Of a stretch of 9,520 bases of DNA, positions 1 to 6,699 are shown piece after piece. The DNA is from an uncultured Collinsella sp. GTDB lineage: Bacteria; Actinomycetota; Coriobacteriia; Coriobacteriales; Coriobacteriaceae. The stretch spans positions 1 to 9,520 of the forward strand of contig URUC01000077.1 in the NCBI GenBank assembly GCA_900550965.1. The letters run 5' to 3'. The position numbers and the translations under genes were made by a program. The notes below the pieces were generated by a model, which was given only the letters and a program-made list of their open reading frames with translations, did no database searches and had not been told where the DNA came from. Positions within the stretch are counted from its first letter, which is position 1, and every line of letters begins with the position of its first letter.

Positions 1-219
1 CCTCAGCCTAAAAGGGCCGCTCGTCCCAAGCCCGTCGAGCCCAAACCGAGCCGTGACGAGATGACCTTTGCCCAGCGCATGGTCACCTCCAAGGAGCCCA
101 CGGGCGAGAACGAGATCCCCGGTATGGCGCCGGCTCAAAAAATCATCATTGTCCTTGCCCTCATCGCGTTTGTCATCTTTATGGGCTACACGATCCTGAC
201 CAGCATGGGTCTGCACTAG
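1..219 (+). CDS. C-terminal part of a small single-span membrane protein (5' truncated)
   Basis: The frame is open from the first base of the window and ends at TAG 217-219, giving 72 visible residues. The first ~20 are rich in Pro, Lys and Arg (PQPKRAARPKPVEPKPSRDE). A polar stretch follows, then one strongly hydrophobic segment at about residues 48-68 (IIIVLALIAFVIFMGYTILT) that ends four residues before the stop. I read this as a membrane protein with a basic, proline-rich cytoplasmic region and a C-terminal anchor; the positive charges before the helix favour N-in, C-out. An internal ATG at 61 could give a 52-residue protein, but the open frame continues upstream without a stop and no SD-like sequence precedes that ATG, so a longer truncated gene is more likely. 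I do not recognise the family and assign no function. The gene lies 81 bp upstream of pncB on the same strand with no visible terminator between them, so co-transcription is possible. Confidence 0.6.
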   Translation, partial: PQPKRAARPKPVEPKPSRDEMTFAQRMVTSKEPTGENEIPGMAPAQKIIIVLALIAFVIFMGYTILTSMGLH

Positions 220-300
220 CCTGTTCGCGCTGGGCTCCATGCCCGCACGCCCGCCTCGCCAACCCTCAACCTCTGCACAACGCATCCGAAAGGTCGCCCC

Positions 301-1806
301 ATGGCTTTGACCGATATCTCTCATCCCACCGACATTGCAATGCTCACCGATCTGTACGAGCTCACTATGGCCCAGGGCCTGTGGGAGAGCGGCAAGGCCA
401 ATGAGCAGGGTTGTTTTACCGCGTTTTACCGCGACCATCCCTTTGGCAGCGCCTATGCCGTCATGTGCGGCACCGCCGAGCTGCCCGAGCTGGTCGAGAA
501 CCTGCGCTTTACGCCCGAGGATATCGACTACCTCGCCTCACTCCAGGCCCCGGCCGGCGGCGCGATGTTCAAGCCTGCATTCCTCGACTACCTGCGCGAT
601 TTTCGTGCACATGTAAACATCGACGCCGTCCCCGAGGGCGAGCTCGTCTTTCCGCGCGAACCCATGGTTCGCGTCACCGGTCCCGCGCTGGAGTGCCAGC
701 TGCTCGAAACGGCGCTGCTCAACATCGTCGGCTTCCAGACGCTTGTCGCCACCAAGACGGCGCGCGTGGTGCTGGCGGCGGACGGCCGTCCCGTTGCCGA
801 GTTTGGCCTGCGCCGCGCCCAGGGTCCCGATGGCGGGCTGGCCGTCGCGCGCGCGAGCTACGTTGCCGGCTGCTCCTCTACGTCCAATGTGCTCGCCGGC
901 CGCCGCTACGGTATTCCCGTCTTTGGCACGCATGCGCACAGCTGGGTCATGAGCTTCGACTCCGAGCTCGAGGCATTCCGGGCTTTTGCTAAGTCGAGTC
1001 CCAAGAACTGCACGCTGCTCATCGACACCTACGACGTACGCGAGGGTTGCGAGCATGCCATTACGGTTGCCAAGGAGATGGAAGCGGTGGGCGAGCGCCT
1101 GTCGGCCATTCGCATCGACTCCGGCGACCTCGCCAAGCTCTCCAAGTATGTGCGCGGCCGTTTTGATGCCGAGGGCCTGCCCTATGTGGGGATCTCGGTT
1201 TCTAACGATTTGGATGAGTACACGATTCAGTCGCTGCTCGACCAGGGCGCGCCCATCGACAGCTTTGGCGTGGGTACCAAGCTTGCGACCTGCTACGATC
1301 AGCCTGCGCTGGGCGGCGTGTACAAGCTTTCGGCCCGTCGTGCGAGCGACGCGGAGCCGTGGACGCCGGTGGTGAAGCTTTCCGAGCAGCCCTACAAGCG
1401 CACGATCCCCGGCGTGCAGCGCGTACGACGCTATTACGACGGCTTTGGCGGCCCGGTCTGCGACATGATTTATGACGAGGACCATCTGGCAGGGGAGGGC
1501 GCCGCGCGCGGCAATACCCTTGTGGCCGTGAACGATGCCGCCCTGGTGACCGACGTGTCCGAACTTGAGTATCGCGAGCTGCTGGTGCCGATCGTGCGCG
1601 ATGGCAGTGCGGTGGCTCCACGTGAGAGCATCCAGGACGCGCGCGAGCGCTGTGCTTGGGCGCTCGACCATCTGGACGCAGCTTTCAAGCGCTTCTTGTA
1701 CCCGCAGACCTATGTGGTGGGTATGGAGCAGGGCCTGGCTCAGGTGCGCGACGAGCTCGTGCGCAAGAACATGGCCGCGGCCTCTGCCTTTCCCTGGGCT
1801 CACTAA
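301..1806 (+). CDS. pncB: Nicotinate phosphoribosyltransferase
   Basis: PncB makes nicotinate mononucleotide from nicotinate and PRPP with ATP hydrolysis, the entry step of the Preiss-Handler route to NAD, in the cytoplasm. The 501-residue protein shows the family landmarks in order: TDLYELTM near the N-terminus (16-23), EFGLRRAQGPDGG (167-179), GTHAHSWV (209-216), RIDSGD (271-276) and GVGTKL (323-328). By comparison with the Salmonella enzyme, His213 in GTHAHSW should be the histidine that is transiently phosphorylated. The C-terminal part (PYKRTIPGVQRVRRYYD, and YPQTYVVG near the end) matches the longer NAPRTase subgroup common in Firmicutes and Coriobacteria, and the length fits that subgroup. 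The ATG at 301 has a GAAAGG ribosome site at 288-293 with 7-nt spacing. The gene is followed after 79 bp by proB on the same strand, with an imperfect hairpin but no T-tract between them, so some read-through into proB is plausible. No key residue appears to be missing. Confidence 0.95.
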   Translation: MALTDISHPTDIAMLTDLYELTMAQGLWESGKANEQGCFTAFYRDHPFGSAYAVMCGTAELPELVENLRFTPEDIDYLASLQAPAGGAMFKPAFLDYLRDFRAHVNIDAVPEGELVFPREPMVRVTGPALECQLLETALLNIVGFQTLVATKTARVVLAADGRPVAEFGLRRAQGPDGGLAVARASYVAGCSSTSNVLAGRRYGIPVFGTHAHSWVMSFDSELEAFRAFAKSSPKNCTLLIDTYDVREGCEHAITVAKEMEAVGERLSAIRIDSGDLAKLSKYVRGRFDAEGLPYVGISVSNDLDEYTIQSLLDQGAPIDSFGVGTKLATCYDQPALGGVYKLSARRASDAEPWTPVVKLSEQPYKRTIPGVQRVRRYYDGFGGPVCDMIYDEDHLAGEGAARGNTLVAVNDAALVTDVSELEYRELLVPIVRDGSAVAPRESIQDARERCAWALDHLDAAFKRFLYPQTYVVGMEQGLAQVRDELVRKNMAAASAFPWAH

Positions 1807-1885
1807 TTCCTTGGGCGGTAGGGGCGAGTCACGCTTCCCTTGCCGCCGGCTCGGCCGTTCGCTGAACAGTTGATTGGTTTGACGT

Positions 1886-3013
1886 ATGACGACTTCTTAT
1901 AAAACGATGGTGGTAAAGATCGGTTCGTCCACGGTGGTGGGCGCCGACGGCAAGGTCAACCGCGCCTTTATCGGCGGGCTTGCCGATCAGGCCGCAGCGC
2001 TGCGCGAGCTTGGCTGGCGCCTGGTCGTGGTGAGCTCGGGCGCCATTGCCTGCGGCTATCCCGTGCTGGGCTTCGACCGTAAGCCGGTCGGTGACCTGCC
2101 GAGCCTGCAGGCCTGCGCCTCGGCCGGTCAGTGCATCATCTCGTCGGCCTACGACGAGGAGTTCCATGCGCGCGACCTGCTCACCTCGCTCGTGCTGCTC
2201 ACGCGTCACGACACGGCGCGCCGCACGTCCTACCTGCACGCGCGCGACGCCCTGCTGCGCCTTGTGGAGCTGGGTGTGGTGCCGGTCGTCAACGAGAACG
2301 ATACCGTCACCGTCGATGAGATCAAGTTTGGCGACAACGACACGCTGGCGGCGCTTGTGAGCTGCCTGGTTTCTGCCGATCTGTGCGTGACGCTCTCGGA
2401 CATCGATGGCCTCTACACCGTCAATCCGCACGAGGATCCCACGGCCGAGTTCGTCCCGGTCGTGCATAAGATCGACGCCAAGATCATCGCCTCGGCGGGC
2501 GATTCTTCCACATCGGTGGGCACGGGCGGCATGATCACCAAGATCCGCGCGAGCCGCATTCTCATGACGGCGGGCATTCAGAGCGTGATTTGCTCGGGCG
2601 AGGAGCCCGATGCGCTCGTGCGTCTGGCCCGCTGCGAGAGCGTGGGTACGCTGTTCGATCCGCCGGCGGAGCGCCTGGACATTGCGCCGCGCAAGCTGTG
2701 GATCGCACTGGGCGACAAGGCGCACGGCTCGGTGACGGTCGATGACGGCGCCGCGAAGGCGCTGGTCAGCCGCGGTTCGTCGCTGCTCGCGGTGGGTATT
2801 CGCGAGGTCGATGGCGTGTTTTCCGAGGGCGATGTGCTCGACGTGTGCGACCCGAGCGGCATGGTTGTCGCCCGTGGTATCGCCGAGGCCGATTCGGACG
2901 TGCTGGAGCTTGCCGCCGGCCGCCGCCAGGACCAGATTGCCAGCAACCGCCTGCTCGCAGACCTGGCCGAGAAGCCCGCGATCCATAGGGACAACTTGAT
3001 AGTGTTTGCATAA
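1886..3013 (+). CDS. proB: Glutamate 5-kinase with C-terminal PUA domain
   Basis: ProB phosphorylates the gamma-carboxyl of glutamate with ATP, the committed and usually proline-inhibited step of proline synthesis. The amino-acid kinase domain covers about residues 8-255: VVKIGSST (9-16) for phosphate binding, SSGAIACG (50-57), VVNENDTV (134-141) and FGDNDTLAAL (148-157) for glutamate binding, LSDIDGLY (170-177), and GTGGMITK (212-219). A PUA domain covers about 268-350, and the protein ends IHRDNLIVFA, typical of full-length bacterial ProB. At 375 residues the length is normal. ATG 1886 is the most upstream start possible, because an in-frame TGA lies at 1880-1882. Neither it nor the next Met (codon at 1907) has a clear SD, which is unusual in this window. 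A strong terminator begins two bases after the stop. The partner proA is not next door: an opposite-strand peptidase gene intervenes. Confidence 0.96.
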   Translation: MTTSYKTMVVKIGSSTVVGADGKVNRAFIGGLADQAAALRELGWRLVVVSSGAIACGYPVLGFDRKPVGDLPSLQACASAGQCIISSAYDEEFHARDLLTSLVLLTRHDTARRTSYLHARDALLRLVELGVVPVVNENDTVTVDEIKFGDNDTLAALVSCLVSADLCVTLSDIDGLYTVNPHEDPTAEFVPVVHKIDAKIIASAGDSSTSVGTGGMITKIRASRILMTAGIQSVICSGEEPDALVRLARCESVGTLFDPPAERLDIAPRKLWIALGDKAHGSVTVDDGAAKALVSRGSSLLAVGIREVDGVFSEGDVLDVCDPSGMVVARGIAEADSDVLELAAGRRQDQIASNRLLADLAEKPAIHRDNLIVFA

Positions 3014-3014
3014 A

Positions 3015-3063
3015 GAGAGGCAGCGCTGCGGCTCGTTTTGCCAGCAGTGCTGCCTCTCCTTTT
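3015..3063 (+). terminator. Rho-independent terminator of proB
   Basis: A 15-bp arm at 3015-3029 (GAGAGGCAGCGCTGC) pairs with 3044-3058 (GCAGTGCTGCCTCTC). One position, 3025 with 3048, is a G-U wobble in the plus-strand RNA. A short inner GGC/GCC stem (3030-3032 with 3040-3042) closes the loop, and TTTT follows at 3060-3063. The hairpin starts two bases after the proB stop. On the minus strand the wobble becomes a C-A mismatch and only TTT follows, so the structure is tuned to plus-strand transcription but could also slow transcripts coming from the convergent peptidase gene. Confidence 0.87.
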
Positions 3064-3112
3064 CCGGCACTTGGGGACGTTCCTTATGTGCCGGCACTTT
3101 GGGACACTCCTT
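3064..3112. repeat. Tandem pair of 27-bp repeat units with hairpin (REP-like)
   Basis: Unit 1 starts at 3064 with CCGGCACTTGGGGACGTTCC and unit 2 at 3091 with CCGGCACTTTGGGACACTCC. The units match at 19 of the first 22 positions, with mismatches at 10, 16 and 17. Within unit 1, CCGGCAC (3064-3070) pairs perfectly with GTGCCGG (3088-3094) around a 17-nt loop. The junction GTGCCGGCAC (3088-3097) is a 10-bp palindrome, so the right arm of the hairpin overlaps the left arm of unit 2. Unit 2 runs into the last codons of the minus-strand peptidase gene, whose stop is at 3115-3117. The pattern looks like an intergenic repetitive palindromic element rather than a second terminator, because no T-tract follows the hairpin. 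Confidence 0.6.
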
Positions 3113-3114
3113 TG

Positions 3115-4533
3115 CTAGAAGATCTGGCGCAGGTCTCCGCGGTTGAGGGCTTCGTCGAAGAGGTGCTTGAACACCACGCTGCCGTGCAAGCCGTCGTGCT
3201 CGAACTCGTTGGTCACCCAGGCATGCGAGTTGCCCACGCGACTGAGCGTATCGAGCTGCATGCCCGAGTCCACGTACATGTCATCGAAGTACACCGCGGC
3301 CTGCAGGGGCACCTCGTTGCACGCCAGGCGCTGCGGGTCGTAGATCTTGTCCCAGCTTGTGTCTTCCATAAGCAGATCCATCGCCGGCTTGAAGGGCTTA
3401 AGTTCGGGCATCTGCTCAAACATCCACGGGAACATGGCCTCGCCGGTAAACATGAGCGGTCGCGTGAGCGTGTCGAACTCGGCACGACGGGCCTTCTCTT
3501 CTGCCGCGGCCCAGCGAATGGGCATGGTGTCGCCGTCGGCGTAGATGAACTCCTGAAGCGTCCAGTACAGCGGATTCGTGCGCGTGTTGGTGCGCTCGAA
3601 GGCGCGCATCAAAAAGCTGTCAGATACCGAGGCGCCGCAGGCCAGCGTGCCGTCGCCGTCAACAAAAGCATGATCGATAATCCAATGCATGCGCTCAAAG
3701 CTCGGCTTCATGCCAAAGTCGCTGCCCATGAGCTGTAGGCGTTCGACCGTCATCGGCGAGCCGTCGGGTAGCACGGGCTTTTGCTCCTCGAGGGCATCTG
3801 CCAGGGCCGCCACGCGCTCGACGTCGGCGGGGTAGCGGTTGTAATACTGCTGCGTCTTGGCGGCCATGCGCGGGAAGGTGTGCGCGTAGACCTCGCTTGC
3901 GCTCGCCGGTACGTGGGGGATGCCGCCGCAGGTAAAGCTTGCCGCCACGCCCTCGGGGAAGAGCGACAGGTAGCTCAGCGTCAAAAAGCCGCCGTAGCTC
4001 TGCCCGAGCGTGACCCAGGGCCTGCCGCCAAAGCCCACCAGGCGCAGGTACTCAAAATCGCGCACGATGGAGCTGGCGAGGTGGCGCTTGAGGAAGTCCG
4101 CCTGCGAGCGGGCAGCATCGGAGCCGGCCGCCTCGGCGCGCTCGCCCAGTGCGGCAATCGTGCGCCCGTCTACACAGCTGCTGCGCCCGGTACCGCGCTG
4201 GTCGGGCAGCACGACGCGGAAATGCTTGACGGCCTCTTCGATCCAGCCATCGCTTGTGGGCGACAGCGGACGCGGGCTCTCGCCACCGGGGCCACCCTGC
4301 AAAAAGAGAAGGAGCGGCAGGTCGTCGTTGATGCGGTCGGGTGCGCAAACCACGCGGTAGAAGAGCTTGATGCTCTCGGGCGCGCCGGCGATGGGTGTCG
4401 GTATAGCGCCGCGGCGCATGGTGCTGCCGACGGCCAGGAGCATCGGCTCCAGGCCGCGCCAGTCGAGGGGGACGTCGATGCTGTGGTCCTCGACATACAG
4501 GCCGGGGACGTGGTACGAAGTGATGAGGGCCAT
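3115..4533 (-). CDS. Proline iminopeptidase-like alpha/beta hydrolase (S33 family)
   Basis: This is probably a cytoplasmic peptidase that removes N-terminal proline or another residue from peptides; no signal peptide is visible. The 472-residue protein from ATG 4533 has the S33 landmarks: QGGPGG (79-84, oxyanion loop), VLPDQRGTGRSS (108-119), and the nucleophile elbow GQSYGG (177-182) with Ser179. Near the C-terminus YFDDMYVD (415-422) and EHDGLHG (445-451) are the likely sources of the catalytic Asp (417 or 418) and His446. It is longer than the classical ~300-residue Pip and resembles the large prolyl/tripeptidyl aminopeptidase type, so exact specificity is open. The frame extends to an ATG at 4614, but the extra 27 residues look non-conserved and would start upstream of a good -10 (TAGAAT, minus strand, 4572-4577). 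ATG 4533 has GGAAG six bases upstream. The gene lies between proB and proA, convergent with proB and divergent from proA. Confidence 0.85.
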   Translation of the reverse strand: MALITSYHVPGLYVEDHSIDVPLDWRGLEPMLLAVGSTMRRGAIPTPIAGAPESIKLFYRVVCAPDRINDDLPLLLFLQGGPGGESPRPLSPTSDGWIEEAVKHFRVVLPDQRGTGRSSCVDGRTIAALGERAEAAGSDAARSQADFLKRHLASSIVRDFEYLRLVGFGGRPWVTLGQSYGGFLTLSYLSLFPEGVAASFTCGGIPHVPASASEVYAHTFPRMAAKTQQYYNRYPADVERVAALADALEEQKPVLPDGSPMTVERLQLMGSDFGMKPSFERMHWIIDHAFVDGDGTLACGASVSDSFLMRAFERTNTRTNPLYWTLQEFIYADGDTMPIRWAAAEEKARRAEFDTLTRPLMFTGEAMFPWMFEQMPELKPFKPAMDLLMEDTSWDKIYDPQRLACNEVPLQAAVYFDDMYVDSGMQLDTLSRVGNSHAWVTNEFEHDGLHGSVVFKHLFDEALNRGDLRQIF

Positions 4534-4571
4534 GTGAGTCTTCCGTTCGTTGCGGTGTTTCGGGTTGACCA

Positions 4572-4602
4572 ATTCTACCGCCGCGGGCGAGGCCATGCGC
4601 AA
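4572..4602 (-). promoter_or_regulatory. Candidate promoter of the S33 peptidase gene
   Basis: Read on the minus strand, TTGCGC (4597-4602) and TAGAAT (4572-4577) are separated by 19 bp. The -10 matches TATAAT at five of six positions; the -35 is weak and the spacer is long. Transcription would start near 4565, giving a leader of about 30 nt to the ATG at 4533. The site lies inside the 112-bp divergent gap to proA. Confidence 0.4.
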
Positions 4603-4645
4603 ATCGGCTACCATGGTTGCAAACTTCTAGGAGAAAGGGCCGCCC

Positions 4646-5932
4646 ATGTCGGTCGATATAGCCACGTATGTCCACGATCTTGCCGTTGCCGCTAAGGCAG
4701 CGTCGGCCTCGCTTGCCACGGCGAGCGACGAGCAGCGCCAGGAGGCCGTGCGCGCCATGGCCGCAGCACTGCGCAACGGTGTCGACTCCATCGTCGCCGC
4801 CAACGAGCTCGATATGTCCGCCGCGCGCGATGCGGGGACCTCGGCGGGGCTCCTCGACCGTCTGCTGCTGACGCCCGAGCGCGTCGAGGGTATGGCCGCC
4901 GGCCTGGAGAAGCTCGCCGAGCTGCCCGATCCTGTCGGCCGCGTGCTCGACCACCGCGTGCTCGCAAGCGGCGTGGACCTCACCCGCGTGAGCGTGCCGT
5001 TGGGCCTAGTCGCCATGGTGTACGAGGCGCGCCCCAACGTGACGGCCGACGCCGCGGGCATCTGCATCCGCACCGGCAACGCCTGCATTCTGCGCGGCGG
5101 CTCGCTGGCCTATCACTCGTGTGCCATGATTGCCGAACTGCTGGCCGATGCGCTCGAGGCCAAGGGCTTCCCGCGCGAGGCCGTGTCGATGATCGAGTCT
5201 ACCGACCGCGAGGCCACCGGCGAGCTCATGAAGCTCCGCGGCGTCGTCGATGTGCTCATTCCGCGTGGCGGTGCGGGCCTGATCCAGCGCTGCGTGCGCG
5301 AGTCGCTCGTTCCGGTGATCGAGACGGGCACGGGTAACTGCCACATCTACGTGCATGAATCCGCCGACTTCGATAAAGCACTCAACATTATCGTCAATGC
5401 CAAGACCCAGCGCGTGGGCGTGTGCAATGCTGCCGAGTCGCTGCTGGTCGACCGTGCCGTGGCCGATGCGTTTTTGCCCGCGGTCGTGGCCGTGCTGCAT
5501 GACCACGGCGTGCTCATTCACGGCGACGAGGCCACGTGCGCCGCATGCGCCGACGCCGGGCTTGCCGAGGGCGATGACTACGTTGCCGCGACTGAGGAGG
5601 ACTGGGGTCGCGAGTATCTGGCGCTCGAGATGAGCGTGAAGGTCGTGGCGAACGAGGACGAGGCCATCGCGCACATCAACCGCTACGGCACGATGCACTC
5701 CGAGGCCATCGTTGCAGAGGACACGGATGCTTGCGAGCGCTTCCTGGACGAGGTCGATGCCTCGGCCGTGTATGCCAACGCCAGCACGCGCTTTACCGAC
5801 GGCGGCGAGTTTGGCCTGGGCGCCGAGATTGGCATCTCGACCCAAAAGCTCCACGCCCGCGGCCCCTTTGCCGCCGAGGCCCTCACCACCTACAAATACA
5901 AGCTCCGCGGCACCGGCCAGGTCCGCCCCTAA
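4646..5932 (+). CDS. proA: Gamma-glutamyl phosphate reductase
   Basis: ProA reduces gamma-glutamyl phosphate with NADPH to glutamate semialdehyde, which cyclises to pyrroline-5-carboxylate; it acts directly after ProB. The 428-residue protein is of normal length and carries the ALDH-superfamily fold. Visible motifs are VYEARPNVT (125-133), LIPRGG (204-209), ETGTGNCHIYV (226-236), QRVGVCNAAESLLV (255-268) with the catalytic Cys260, and the ProA signature from about 378 to 407 (NASTRFTDGGEFGLGAEIG and following). ATG 4646 follows AGGAG at 4629-4633 and a nearer AAAGGG (4634-4639) with 6-nt spacing; the latter resembles the pncB site. ProA has its own 112-bp upstream gap shared with the divergent peptidase gene. 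TACCAT at 4609-4614 is a possible -10, but I see no matching -35. Transcription ends at the hairpin repeat at 5947-5987, fifteen bases after the stop. Confidence 0.97.
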   Translation: MSVDIATYVHDLAVAAKAASASLATASDEQRQEAVRAMAAALRNGVDSIVAANELDMSAARDAGTSAGLLDRLLLTPERVEGMAAGLEKLAELPDPVGRVLDHRVLASGVDLTRVSVPLGLVAMVYEARPNVTADAAGICIRTGNACILRGGSLAYHSCAMIAELLADALEAKGFPREAVSMIESTDREATGELMKLRGVVDVLIPRGGAGLIQRCVRESLVPVIETGTGNCHIYVHESADFDKALNIIVNAKTQRVGVCNAAESLLVDRAVADAFLPAVVAVLHDHGVLIHGDEATCAACADAGLAEGDDYVAATEEDWGREYLALEMSVKVVANEDEAIAHINRYGTMHSEAIVAEDTDACERFLDEVDASAVYANASTRFTDGGEFGLGAEIGISTQKLHARGPFAAEALTTYKYKLRGTGQVRP

Positions 5933-5946
5933 ACCCCTCGTAAACG

Positions 5947-5987
5947 AAAACCGCCACAAAGGTGCCTGTCCCCTTTGTGGTGGTTTT
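5947..5987. terminator. Bidirectional hairpin terminator, repeat copy A
   Basis: The left arm 5947-5962 (AAAACCGCCACAAAGG) and right arm 5972-5987 (CCTTTGTGGTGGTTTT) form a 16-bp stem around the 9-nt loop TGCCTGTCC. A-tract and T-tract are built into the arms, so it can terminate in both directions: proA (stop 5932) from the left and the HD hydrolase gene (stop 5992) from the right. The G5953/T5981 position is a G-U wobble in plus-strand RNA but a C-A mismatch in minus-strand RNA, so it should work best for proA. The element is repeated 699 bp downstream as copy B. Confidence 0.85.
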
Positions 5988-5991
5988 GGAA

Positions 5992-6591
5992 TTAAGCCTG
6001 AAAGGTGTCGCGGTCGGGGGCGAAGGACTGCATGGCCGCGATGGTACGGTCGAAGAGTTCGGGGAGCTCCCAGCCCAGCATCTCGGCACCCTGCGTAATC
6101 ACGTCGCGCGAGCAGCCGGCGGCAAAGCGCTTGTCCTTGAACTTTTTCTTGAGCGACTTGGTCGTAAAGTCCATGACGCTCTTACTCGGACGCATGATGA
6201 CGGCAGCACCGATCAGGCCGGTGAGCTCGTCGCAGGCAAACAGGATCTTTTCCATCTGCAGCTCGGGCTTGGGCAGCGAGGTGTTGAAGTCCGACGTGTG
6301 CGTCTGAATGGCGCGAATGAGATCGGGAGAGGCGCCCTCGCCTTCAAGGATCTCGGCCGCATAGATGGTGTGGTTCATGGGGTCGTCCTCATGCTCCTCC
6401 CAATCCAGGTCGTGCAGCAGACCGACGATGCCCCAAAACTCCTCGTTCTCGGGGTCGAACTCGCGCGCAAAGTAGCGCATAGTGCCCTCGACCGTCTCGC
6501 CATGGGTGATGTGGAACGGGTCCTTGTTGTGCTCGTTGAGCAGTTCGAACGCGCGGTCGCGGGTGATTCCGGCGGTAAGCGGCTCTGCCAT
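5992..6591 (-). CDS. HD-domain metal-dependent hydrolase
   Basis: This 199-residue protein belongs to the HD superfamily of metal-dependent phosphohydrolases; the substrate is unknown. Likely metal ligands are His30 (FHITHGETV), the His60-Asp61 pair in VGLLHDLDWEEH, and Asp121 in CDELTGLI; His74 (NHTIYAAEIL) and His98 (IQTHTSD) are further conserved-looking histidines. The segment from DELTGLIGAAVIMRPSKS to KSLKKKFKDKRFAAG (about 121-159) matches a widespread but uncharacterised clostridial/actinobacterial HD subgroup as I recall it. No membrane segment or signal peptide is visible, so it should be cytoplasmic. The ATG at 6591 has AAGGAG (6598-6603 on the minus strand) with 6-nt spacing, a strong site that fixes the start. 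The gene lies downstream of the CarD-like gene on the same strand, but a hairpin terminator separates them, so it probably has its own promoter in 6592-6645. It converges with proA. Confidence 0.86.
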   Translation of the reverse strand: MAEPLTAGITRDRAFELLNEHNKDPFHITHGETVEGTMRYFAREFDPENEEFWGIVGLLHDLDWEEHEDDPMNHTIYAAEILEGEGASPDLIRAIQTHTSDFNTSLPKPELQMEKILFACDELTGLIGAAVIMRPSKSVMDFTTKSLKKKFKDKRFAAGCSRDVITQGAEMLGWELPELFDRTIAAMQSFAPDRDTFQA

Positions 6592-6616
6592 AGGAGACTC
6601 CTTGTGCTCGTGGGTA

Positions 6617-6644
6617 TCGATAAGAATGAATACTACTAGAACAA
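6617..6644 (-). promoter_or_regulatory. Candidate promoter of the HD hydrolase gene
   Basis: On the minus strand TTGTTC (6639-6644) and TATCGA (6617-6622) are separated by 16 bp, placed between the upstream terminator (6646-6686) and the gene start at 6591. Matches to consensus are partial. The main argument is position: the terminator makes a separate promoter necessary in this short AT-rich gap. Confidence 0.3.
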
Positions 6645-6645
6645 G

Positions 6646-6686
6646 AAAACCACCACAAAGGTGCCTGTCCCCTTTGTGGTGGTTTT
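6646..6686. terminator. Hairpin terminator of the CarD-like gene, repeat copy B
   Basis: The left arm 6646-6661 (AAAACCACCACAAAGG) pairs perfectly over 16 bp with 6671-6686 (CCTTTGTGGTGGTTTT) around the loop TGCCTGTCC (6662-6670). On the minus strand the hairpin ends in TTTTC, fourteen bases past the CarD-like stop codon (6700-6702). It differs from copy A (5947-5987) at one of 41 positions (A6652 instead of G5953), including an unchanged loop. Both copies have the same orientation relative to the minus-strand genes they follow. Confidence 0.85.
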
Positions 6687-6699
6687 TGGCGCGGATGGG

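Noticed and set aside
1812..1845. Imperfect GC-rich inverted repeat between pncB and proB as a terminator
   Set aside because: Pairing is interrupted and no T-tract follows, so it is not supported as a rho-independent terminator.
1829..3097. Long open frame antisense to proB (422 codons), and similar ones antisense to pncB, proA and argS (e.g. 7510-8691)
   Set aside because: These are produced by strong G/C bias at third codon positions of the real genes; their translations are low-complexity, rich in Arg, His, Val and Gly, and match no family.
3088..3738. Plus-strand open frames antisense to the S33 peptidase gene
   Set aside because: The minus-strand frame carries the intact S33 motifs, while the plus-strand translation has none and lacks a ribosome site.
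4534..4614. N-terminal extension of the S33 peptidase by 27 codons
   Set aside because: The extension lies across the only good -10 in the gap, has no clear ribosome site, and looks unlike the family's N-terminus; ATG 4533 has one.
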